Source: Thraustochytrium sp. TN22
Taxonomy: Eukaryota; Sar; Bigyra; Thraustochytrida; Thraustochytriidae
Direction: 5' to 3'
Assembly (NCBI GenBank): GCA_013306675.1
Contig: JABLUY010000388.1
Location: forward strand, 1 to 22,081
DNA: 22,081 nt
This document shows, one piece after another, positions 16,885 through 22,081 of the stretch; the first letter of the stretch is position 1, and the number at the start of each line of letters is the position of its first letter. The translations under genes were made by a program, and so were the position numbers. The notes beneath the pieces were generated by a model. The model made no database searches, was not told where the DNA came from, and worked only from the letters and a program-made list of their open reading frames with translations.

Positions 16885-17063
16885 GCGCAAGTGAACTTTC
16901 GCCCTCCGCGCAAGTGCCTTATCGGCTAACGCGTCCTTGCGCGGGCGGCCGCTGCGCGCTTGGCGCTGCCTGCGCAAGGGCCAGATATCGCACTTGCGGG
17001 CCTTGCGGCCAAGTGCCGCTGCGGCGCGCGCAAGTACAGAACGAGCGGCGGTCGCCCTTGCGG
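16885..17063. promoter_or_regulatory. Array of eight CGCAAG motifs upstream of a TATA box
   Basis: Perfect CGCAAG cores lie on the + strand within 16885-16893, 16908-16916, 16972-16980 and 17028-17036, and on the - strand (CTTGCG) within 16935-16942, 16991-16999, 17001-17010 and 17055-17063. Looser CAAG or CTTG relatives lie near 16959, 17010 and 17080. The extended consensus is about SCGCAAGKG. An inverted pair GCACTTG/CAAGTGC (16990-16996, 17010-17016) lies in the centre. I estimate about 0.1 chance copies in this length at this base composition. The layout resembles a cluster of sites for one transcription factor. Confidence 0.65.
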
Positions 17064-17070
17064 CGGCGCG

Positions 17071-17076
17071 TATAAG
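17071..17076 (+). promoter_or_regulatory. TATA-like box
   Basis: TATAAG stands out in otherwise G/C-only sequence, 8 bp downstream of the last CGCAAG motif and 274 bp before the transporter ATG. It predicts a transcription start near 17100. Confidence 0.5.
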
Positions 17077-17103
17077 CCGCTTGGGACGAGGCCGCCCGGC
17101 TCC

Positions 17104-17325
17104 ATGGACCGGCAGTGGTGATGGATGGGATGTGATGTGCTGGTGCGCGGCGCTGCGCTGCAGTCGCGGATCCCGCCCGCGCGCCCCGCCCGCGTCCGCT
17201 CCACGCGCGCCGGTCCCGGACAGGTCGCGACCGCGCGTCGCCGGTCGCCCGCGCCCCCGCTCCGCGGCCAAGGCGCTCGGCGGCAGAGGGCGAGGTGGAC
17301 GCCGCAGCGGAGCGCCAGGGAGTAG
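17104..17325 (+). promoter_or_regulatory. Upstream ORF cluster in the SLC35B3-like leader
   Basis: If transcription starts near 17100, the leader contains ATG 17104 (5 codons, TGA at 17119-17121) and then ATG 17121 (4 codons, stop at 17133-17135). The second ATG overlaps the first stop as ATGA in mirror order (TGATG). ATG 17125 opens a 66-codon frame ending at 17325, 24 bases before the main ATG. The peptides look unconserved. A translational-control role is inferred and depends on the real transcription start. Confidence 0.35.
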
Positions 17326-17349
17326 CCGGTGGGCAACGGCGCGGGCAGC

Positions 17350-18357
17350 ATGGAGAAGCCGCAGCACGCGTCGGCGTCGCAGGTGAAGGTGTTCGGCGTG
17401 GACCTGTCGTGGATGAGCGAGACGAACCAGCTGCTGGCGCTGGCCTTTGGCAACCTGTCGTTCTCGCTGGTGTTCGCGTATCTGCAGGAGAAGGTCTTTC
17501 TGATCGAGGGCACGCAGCACGGCTTCGTGTCGCTGCTGACGACGCTCACCTTCGCGCTGTGCGGCTTCGTGGAGGGTGTGATCCAGGGCGACACGCAGCG
17601 GCGCGCGTCGCTGCAGGACTATGCCAAGCTGAGTGTCTTTACCTTTGGCGGTATCCTCTTCACGAACTGGAGCCTGACGTACCTGAACTATCCGGTGCGC
17701 GTGCTTTTCAAGAGCTCCAAGGTGATTCCGGTGATGGTCGTCGGCGTTTTCTTGCAGGGCAAGCGCTTCACCAAGGCCGAGTACCTGTCGGCTTTTGTGC
17801 TGGTCTCGGGCATCTCGCTCTTCGTGCTTGCGGACTCCAAGACCTCGCCCAAGTTCGACCTGCTGGGCATCGTGCTCATCTCGCTGGGCGTTCTCTGCGA
17901 CGCCGTCACGAGCAACTATGAGGAGCGCTACTTCTTTAAGCAGCGCAAGTGCTCGCAGGCCGAGGTCATGATGTACGCCTCGCTCTTTGGCAGCGTGTGG
18001 GCCGCGGCGCCGCTTGTGCAGAGCGGCGAGATCTGGACGGCCATGGCGCACGCCGTGGAGAACCCGGAGGTGGTCATTTGGACCGCCTCCTTCTCCGTAC
18101 TCGGCTATACTAGCAGTATCTTCGTGTTGGTGCTCATCAAGCACTTTGGCGCCGTCAACGCCGAGATCGTCAAGAGCTGCCGCAAGGTCCTTACCATCGT
18201 GCTGTCCTTTGTCCTGGTCTCCAAGCCCATCACCGGCATGCACGTGCTCGGCGGCTTCATCTTCACGCTCTCCATCCTCATTTCCGTCTACGTCAAGAAG
18301 GCCAAGGTCAAGTCCAAGTCCGCGGCCGCCAACGCCTACCCGCACGCGAGTGCCTGA
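17350..18357 (+). CDS. SLC35B3: SLC35B3-like PAPS transporter (Golgi nucleotide-sulfate carrier)
   Basis: A 335-residue multi-pass membrane protein of the UAA/nucleotide-sugar transporter family. The core (LNYPVRVLFKSSKVIPVMV, then GVFLQGKRFTKAEY, LADSKTSPKFDLLG and VLISLGVLCDAVTSNYEE) closely follows SLC35B3/PAPST2. The C-terminal half has IKHFGAVNAEIVKSCRKVLTI, the family's helix-9 region. About nine or ten hydrophobic segments can be traced. Such carriers bring the sulfate donor PAPS from cytosol into the Golgi lumen, in exchange for nucleotide, for sulfation of glycans and proteins. The start is the ATG at 17350; the frame opens 7 codons earlier only at a GTG. The C-terminus is Lys/Ser/Ala-rich and cytosolic. 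SLC35B2 or another UAA-family substrate remains possible. An upstream motif array and short ORFs suggest regulated expression. Confidence 0.87.
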   Translation: MEKPQHASASQVKVFGVDLSWMSETNQLLALAFGNLSFSLVFAYLQEKVFLIEGTQHGFVSLLTTLTFALCGFVEGVIQGDTQRRASLQDYAKLSVFTFGGILFTNWSLTYLNYPVRVLFKSSKVIPVMVVGVFLQGKRFTKAEYLSAFVLVSGISLFVLADSKTSPKFDLLGIVLISLGVLCDAVTSNYEERYFFKQRKCSQAEVMMYASLFGSVWAAAPLVQSGEIWTAMAHAVENPEVVIWTASFSVLGYTSSIFVLVLIKHFGAVNAEIVKSCRKVLTIVLSFVLVSKPITGMHVLGGFIFTLSILISVYVKKAKVKSKSAAANAYPHASA

Positions 18358-18383
18358 GCCGCTTCCGAGCCCCGGGGCTTGGA

Positions 18384-18384
<1 letters not shown>

Positions 18385-18423
<39 letters not shown>
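18385..18423 (+). repeat. (CGG)13 microsatellite
   Basis: Thirteen uninterrupted CGG units begin 28 bp after the transporter stop codon, in its likely 3' UTR. Confidence 0.95.
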
Positions 18424-18425
<2 letters not shown>

Positions 18426-18633
18426 GTAGGGTGCCCGGTATCGGTACTGAAAAAAATTGACGTGAGTTGGATGGCGTGAGAGTGAGTGTGCCGGATGGGC
18501 AAGCGAGGCAGCTCGTCGAGTTCCACAGTCGTTATGGATGATTGATGGCGTGGCCAAAGGTCTCTCGCCGTGGCCCCGTTTGCTCTTTCTGGTCTTGCCG
18601 TGCACTTTCTGTGCCCTCCCCCAGCTCTTTCAG

Positions 18634-18659
18634 CTCTCTCTCTCTCTCTCTCTCTCTCT
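18634..18659 (+). repeat. (CT)13 microsatellite
   Basis: Thirteen perfect CT units flanked by further pyrimidine-rich sequence, about 225 bp upstream of the RAB18 ATG, in its promoter or 5' leader. Confidence 0.95.
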
Positions 18660-18775
18660 GTCCCTCTTGCCGTCTTTGCCGGACCTGAAGCCGAGCCTGC
18701 TGAGCTGCAGCACGAGCAGAGCCAGAACTCTCTGACGCGGCCGCGGCACCGCGCGGCAGCGGACAGGAGGCTGCG

Positions 18776-18835
18776 GCGAGCGGCGGCGGCGGCGGCAGCG
18801 AGCGGCGGCAGCGGCGGCGGCGGCGGCGGCGGCCG
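18776..18835 (+). repeat. Imperfect (GGC)n/(GCA) repeat in RAB18 leader
   Basis: Interrupted GGC triplets with occasional GCA and GAG units, ending about 50 bp before the RAB18 ATG, probably in the 5' UTR. Confidence 0.8.
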
Positions 18836-18883
18836 GAGCTAGCGGTCCGGACGGGCGCGCGTAGCGTCGCGCGTGGCGGCAAA

Positions 18884-19650
18884 ATGCTAGGCAACGAGCC
18901 TTACGACCACCTCTTCAAGCTGTTGCTCATCGGGGACTCGGGCGTGGGCAAGTCCAGGTAAGTAGCGTGAGGCGTGGCAGGTTTCGCATGCGTGTGTGAT
19001 TGCAAGCACGGCTGAAGGGTTGAGAGGGACGGAGACTGACCGGATAGCGAGCGCTTTGCAGCATTCTTCTGCAGTTCACGGACAACACCTTCACGCCGGA
19101 CCTGAATGCGACGTGCGGCGTGGACTTCAAGGTGAAGATGCTGCAGCAGGGCGGCAAGGCGATCAAGGCGACCATCTGGGACACGGCGGGTCAAGAGCGT
19201 TTCCGCACGCTGACAAGCTCGTACTACCGAGGCGCGCAGGGCATCATCTTGACGTACGACGTGACGCGACGTGACACCTTTGAGCACGTGAACCAGTGGC
19301 TCGAGGAGATTGGGCGGTACACGCCGGGCGGCACCAAGGACGTCATCCTCGTGCTGGTGGGCAACAAGGTTGACCTGGAGGAGGAACGGCGCGTGTCGAC
19401 GCGCGAGGGCGAGGCGTGGGCACGGCAACACGGCATGCTCTTCATCGAGACGAGTGCCAAGACTAAGCTGGGTGTCAAGCAGGTCTTCCAGGAGCTTGTG
19501 CAGAAGATTTTGGACAGTCCTGCACTCCTGGAGGGGACTGCCGCATCCTCGGGCGCCTCCAAGCCGTCCGGCGGCGGCGGCGGCGGCGCCCACGGCACGG
19601 GTCCGGCGGACCTGACGCAGGCCGAAGAAGAGGGGTCTGGGTGTTGCTGA
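18884..19650 (+). CDS. RAB18: RAB18 small GTPase, 2 exons
   Basis: Exons 18884-18957 and 19062-19650 give 220 residues. All GTPase motifs are present: GDSGVGKS (17-24), switch II WDTAGQE (64-70), NKVD (126-129) and ETSAK (154-158). The family is read from GVDFKVK after the effector loop, YYRGAQGIILTYDVTRRDTF and HGMLFIETSAKTKLGVKQVF, all characteristic of Rab18. The C-terminal GCC provides two cysteines for geranylgeranylation. The hypervariable tail contains a run of six glycines. Switch I reads ATCGVDF where nearly all Rabs have TIGVDF, so Cys43 is unusual. Rab18 acts at ER-lipid-droplet contacts and in ER-Golgi traffic, and TRAPP-II is a reported exchange factor for it; TRS120 lies about 8 kb away. 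The intron splits the codon after the P-loop. Confidence 0.92.
18958..19061 (+). other. RAB18 intron
   Basis: 104 bp, phase 2, starting GTAAGT and ending CTTTGCAG, with a CTGAC branch-like site at 19035-19039. Splicing restores GVGKSSILLQFTDNTF, the expected Rab sequence after the P-loop. Confidence 0.92.
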
Positions 19651-19800
19651 TAGGAAGAGGCACACGACCCGTCTCGTCAAGGGAACGAAGCGTTCACCTA
19701 AACGGCCACCGCAGAGCGAGCGGCCACAATGTGCGAGAGACCCCAAGGCAGCGACAGCTGATGTGAGTGAACGGAAGAAAGAGGAGGAGAGTGTGCGCGC

Positions 19801-19830
19801 GGGGGCCATTGGGGGTGGGGGGGGTGGGGG
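19801..19830 (+). other. Potential G-quadruplex
   Basis: Four runs of at least five G (19801-19805, 19811-19815, 19817-19824, 19826-19830), separated by loops of 1-5 bases, satisfy the usual G4 pattern. It lies about 150 bp past the RAB18 stop, between convergent genes, so it could act in 3'-end formation of RAB18 RNA. That role is inferred. Confidence 0.65.
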
Positions 19831-19939
19831 CGGCGCACGCAAACGCACGTAAAAGCCTGCGAGAGCGGCGCGAGGCGCGCGCGTGGCTAGTAGTAAAGCG
19901 AAGCGATACCCAAGGGCCATCCAAAGCTGGAGACACACA

Positions 19940-19980
19940 TTGGCTTGCGCTGGCTGGCTTGCGCTGGCTGGCTGGCTGGC
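19940..19980 (+). repeat. TGGC / TGGCTTGCGC tandem repeat
   Basis: Two copies of TGGCTTGCGC (19941 and 19955) are each followed by TGGC units, which continue to about 19980. Simple non-coding repeat in a 3' intergenic region. Confidence 0.8.
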
Positions 19981-20078
19981 GCAGCAGCTCGCTTCTGGTG
20001 GCGGCGGCGGCGACCCGGAAAACAATGTTGATGTCGATTGTTTGTGTTGTGTGCCTGGACTACATGATTAGAAGCTGT

Positions 20079-20858
20079 TTAGTGGCTGGCGCTGGCGCTG
20101 TGGTAGCCAGGGTACGGCTTGGTGCGCTCGTTCCTAGCAACGAAATCGGTCGAGGACAGGGACATGACCACTGCCGAGAAGCTGAAGATGGTGCTGGCCA
20201 GGAAACCGGCACGGAAGGACTGCTTGGCCATGCCCAGCACGACGCCAGTTGCTGCGCCGGCGACGGCCGAGGCGCCCACAGTCTGGCCCTCGAAGATGGT
20301 GTCGAGAAGGGACTCGGTGCCCACGTACACGACAGCGGCGGAGGTCAGGAGGCCCTGAGAAAGAAAGAGAGAGACAGAGAGAGCGCGCACGCAAGAGGGG
20401 TTCTCGTCTTGGTCAGTTGCCTGTCCACGTGAGCATACAGCGAAGTGCCCTTCGGACTGCTACGTACCGCGCGGGCGCCAGCCTTCTTGACCAGGCCGGT
20501 CACCGTGGGCGTCGCCGTGTTGGATGGTGAGAACTGCCACGCGTACTGCACGGTGCCGGCGAAGCCGCCCAGCACGGTGCCCGCCGCCTGCGTTCGTTTT
20601 GTGCGCGTTTTGCGCGGCCCTCCGTCAGTCCTCGGTTCCTCCCCTCTCCTCGCCGCGCCGCGCCGTGCCGCGCCCGCGCCTGCGCCCGCGCCCTGGCCCA
20701 GGCCGCGAGCGGCCGTCGCCTCCAGCCGCTGCCGGCGCCGCCTTGCGCCCGCCTAGCGCCGCATGGCGCGCCGCCGCGCGGCGGCCTGCGGGGCCACTTA
20801 CCGCGGCGTTGAGCACGCGCGGCACCAGCCCCATGTCGCGCTCCGCCCCGTGCGTCAT
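20079..20858 (-). CDS. Tim17-superfamily membrane protein, NDUFA11-like, 3 exons
   Basis: Three minus-strand exons (20858-20802, 20587-20468, 20354-20079), all phase 0, join to 150 residues. The product is small, Gly/Ala-rich and has about four hydrophobic helices: one near residues 16-34, one at 60-75 (GLLTSAAVVYVGTESLL), one at 87-105 (GASAVAGAATGVVLGMA) and one at 108-125. GxxxG-type spacing and an AGAATGVVLG block are typical of the Tim17/22/23 and NDUFA11 superfamily. The length and the leading segment resemble NDUFA11 (B14.7), a mitochondrial inner-membrane accessory subunit of complex I. A Tim22/23 or Pmp24-type protein is the alternative. The start is ATG 20858; the in-frame ATG at 20834 would drop eight residues. 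Each exon ends in a good GT/AG site. I am sure of the gene model and less sure of the family member. Confidence 0.75.
20355..20467 (-). other. Intron 2 of the NDUFA11-like gene
   Basis: 113 bp, phase 0, starting GTACGT, with CTGAC (20416-20412) and a long pyrimidine tract of TCTC/TTTC before CTCAG. It joins KKAGARA to GLLTSAAVV. Confidence 0.88.
20588..20801 (-). other. Intron 1 of the NDUFA11-like gene
   Basis: 214 bp, phase 0, the longest intron in the window, starting GTAAGT and ending AACGCAG, with CTGAC at 20628-20624. It is very GC-rich. It joins PRVLNAA to AAGTVLGGFAG. Confidence 0.82.
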
Positions 20859-21156
20859 CCTGCCCGCGCGCGCGCCGCCCTCGCTCGCTGCTCTTCTGCC
20901 GCGCCCGCTCGATCATCGCCTCGCTCGAGCAGCAGCAGTAGCAGCGCGCGCGCGGCTCCCTTACGCGCGCGGGGCGCCGCGCCCTTTCCCCGCGCCGCCG
21001 CGCCCTTTGGCGGCCCCGAAACCGCCCTTGCCGCGCGAAAGCCCCACTGTGACCGCCCCCTTACCTGGTTTGCGACGGCGCCGGGCGTCCGCGACGCCGT
21101 CCGCGATGCGGTACGAAAACGGTTTCGGACAGCGGCGACTGCGCGCGAGGTCCGCC

Positions 21157-21206
21157 GAGGAGGAGGAGGCGGAGGAGGAGGTGGAAGAGATGGAGGAGGA
21201 GGAGTC
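21157..21206 (+). repeat. GAG/GGA-rich triplet repeat
   Basis: An imperfect purine-rich run of GAG and GGA triplets. It gives a Glu-rich or Gly-rich reading depending on frame. The strand is purine-rich like the leader repeats of other genes here, but no gene is attached. Confidence 0.6.
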
Positions 21207-21687
21207 CGAGCAGGAGCACGTGAAGCGGGAGGAAGGCACTGCAGGTTGGCCGAAGATCAGCCGGAAGAGCAGAGCAGCAGAGTGCTAGCTAGAGTGCGAT
21301 GGCGGACCGCCTGCGCTGGTAAAGGCTTGGCTGCCGGGAGCGAGCCAGCAGCCGGAGCGCGCAGCGAGCCGGACCAACAAGCGCTGAGCTGCGAGCTGTC
21401 GGTCTTGGCTACGAAGCCGCTACTTCCTCACCAACCAGCTTTGATGGCGGCTGTCAACGTCAGTGATGTGCGAGCCGCGGCGGCGAGCGACGGTGATTGT
21501 GGAAGTACTTGCAGCCAGAGTTCAAGCGCGAGCGCCAACGAGCAGTCCGGGGCACCATCGTCGTGAATCGTGATGGCGATCACAGCCTGATGGCGTGCTG
21601 GCTCACACTTTCATTCATCCAGCTGCCGCGCTCGCTCTCGCTCGTGATCGCTTCGCTTGCTCGCAGGCCGACAAACACATCGCGTGA

Positions 21688-21750
21688 CCAGCCAGCCAGT
21701 CAGCCCTCCAGCCCTCCAGCCAGCCAGCCGGCCGGCCATCCAGCCAGGCT
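21688..21750 (+). repeat. CCAG/CAGC tandem repeat
   Basis: Irregular tandem CCAG, CAGC and CCTCCAGC units followed by GGCCGGCC. Simple repeat with no associated gene. Confidence 0.7.
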
Positions 21751-22020
21751 CCCTCGCCCGCCGTCTTCTCTCTCCCTCTCTCCCTCTCTCTCTCTCTCCA
21801 CGCGCGCCGTGCTCCACGCCGCAGCTGCGCTCCCTGTCAACGCCGCTGGGCGCTGGAAGGCCGGCACGCTGCAACCCCTGGAACCACGCCGCGGCGAGGG
21901 CGCGCGCGCCGTCAAGCGACGCGAGGCAGACAAGACCCTCCCTTGGGCTCCGCTCGCTTCGCCGCGCGGCGCGCGGCGGCAGCGGCGGCGCGGCGCGCGC
22001 GCGAGCGCGGCGGCCGCGCC

Positions 22021-22062
22021 CCTGCCTGCCTGCCTACCTGCCTGCCTGCCGGCCGGCCGGCG
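22021..22062 (+). repeat. (CCTG)n tetranucleotide repeat
   Basis: About seven CCTG units with one CCTA variant, running into a CCGG repeat at the window edge. Confidence 0.85.
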
Positions 22063-22081
22063 GTCCGCAGCGGCGCGCACC

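Larger units (their letters stand above)
16645..17349. promoter_or_regulatory. Divergent promoter region, twinfilin / SLC35B3-like
   Basis: A 705-bp head-to-head spacer. The twinfilin-proximal part (16645-16880) is GC-rich without clear motifs. Next come the CGCAAG array (16885-17063) and a TATAAG box (17071-17076), and then a probable 5' leader of about 250 bp with several short upstream ORFs before the transporter ATG. The TATA orientation fits the transporter gene. Whether the array also serves twinfilin is unknown. Confidence 0.55.
18358..18883 (+). other. Spacer between SLC35B3-like gene and RAB18
   Basis: 526 bp between two genes on the same strand. It holds (CGG)13 right after the transporter stop, a short A-tract (18449-18457), a (CT)13 microsatellite (18634-18659) and a second GGC/GCA-rich repeat (about 18776-18835) ahead of the RAB18 ATG. 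The RAB18 promoter is presumably between 18460 and 18830. No TATA box or gene is seen. Confidence 0.5.
19651..20078. other. Convergent 3' intergenic region, RAB18 / NDUFA11-like
   Basis: 428 bp with no supported gene. It contains a guanine-run block on the + strand (19801-19830) and a tandem block of TGGC and TGGCTTGCGC units (19940-19980), then AT-richer sequence (20020-20080) that probably holds the 3' ends. No AATAAA is seen. Confidence 0.5.
20859..22081. other. Right-end region without a supported gene
   Basis: 1.2 kb. The proximal part should include the promoter and leader of the NDUFA11-like gene. Long open frames exist on both strands but encode Arg/Ala/Pro-rich sequence typical of GC-rich non-coding DNA. 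A 60-codon acidic ORF (21106-21288, +) with a Glu run is the only one starting at ATG with a distinct composition, and I do not trust it. Repeats include GAG/GGA triplets (21157-21206), CAGC/CCAG units (21688-21750), a CT-rich run (about 21765-21798) and CCTG units (22021-22050). The last 130 bases are almost only G and C. Confidence 0.4.

Noticed and set aside
16645-18345. A minus-strand frame open for about 1.7 kb upstream of twinfilin, continuous with it.
   Set aside because: There is no ATG before 16644. Much of it is antisense to the transporter gene and the translation is His/Arg/Gln-rich junk. It reflects scarcity of stops in GC-rich DNA.
20860-21064. A possible 5' UTR intron of the NDUFA11-like gene (donor AG|GTAAGG at 21064, acceptor GGGCAG at 20860, minus strand).
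   Set aside because: There is no CTRAC branch site and the sequence before the acceptor is purine-rich, unlike the five supported introns.
21106-21288. A 60-codon acidic ORF on the + strand with a Glu run.
   Set aside because: It is short and driven by a GAG/GGA repeat, with no domain, no splice partner and no homologue I recognise.
20524-21566. Long + strand frames over the NDUFA11-like gene and beyond.
   Set aside because: The translations are Arg/Pro/Ala-rich with no motifs and overlap spliced exons on the opposite strand.
1-22081. A search for transposons, retroelements, tRNA genes and CRISPR arrays.
   Set aside because: I found no transposase, reverse transcriptase, long terminal repeats, cloverleaf or spaced repeat array. 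All repeats seen are short tandem repeats.

Overview
This window is nuclear DNA from a GC-rich, gene-dense unicellular eukaryote. The evidence is spliceosomal introns of about 100-210 bp (GT...AG, with CTGAC/CTAAC branch-like sites), a kinesin-2, a TRAPP-II subunit, a Rab GTPase and a twinfilin, with strong G/C preference at third codon positions. A flagellate-forming stramenopile such as a thraustochytrid is my best guess for the lineage, but nothing here proves it. I see no rRNA, tRNA, CRISPR or recognisable mobile element.

Nine protein-coding genes are supported, in this order: (1) + 260-2467, bacterial-type prolyl oligopeptidase (S9A) with an N-terminal hydrophobic segment; (2) - 3925-2810, DUF455 ferritin-like protein; (3) + 4345-7233, kinesin-2; (4) - 11337-7432, TRS120/TRAPPC9; (5) + 11799-15173, kinesin-3-type protein with three exons and a very divergent motor; (6) - 16644-15658, twinfilin; (7) + 17350-18357, SLC35B3-like PAPS transporter; (8) + 18884-19650, RAB18 with two exons; (9) - 20858-20079, small Tim17-superfamily protein resembling complex I subunit NDUFA11, three exons. 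The last 1.2 kb has low-complexity sequence and no gene I can support.

Genes 1-7 strictly alternate strand. This creates three head-to-head promoters (3926-4344, 11338-11798, 16645-17349) and three tail-to-tail junctions. The 16645-17349 promoter holds a dense array of eight perfect CGCAAG hexamers, in both orientations, ending just upstream of a TATAAG box. It is the most striking non-coding signal in the window. Short tandem repeats sit just ahead of several start codons.

Most genes serve membrane traffic and the cytoskeleton: kinesin-2 (flagellar transport), a kinesin-3-like cargo motor, TRS120 (TRAPP-II), RAB18 (reported TRAPP-II target; ER and lipid droplets), twinfilin (actin turnover) and a Golgi sulfate-donor transporter. 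Whether this clustering is functional or chance cannot be told from one window.
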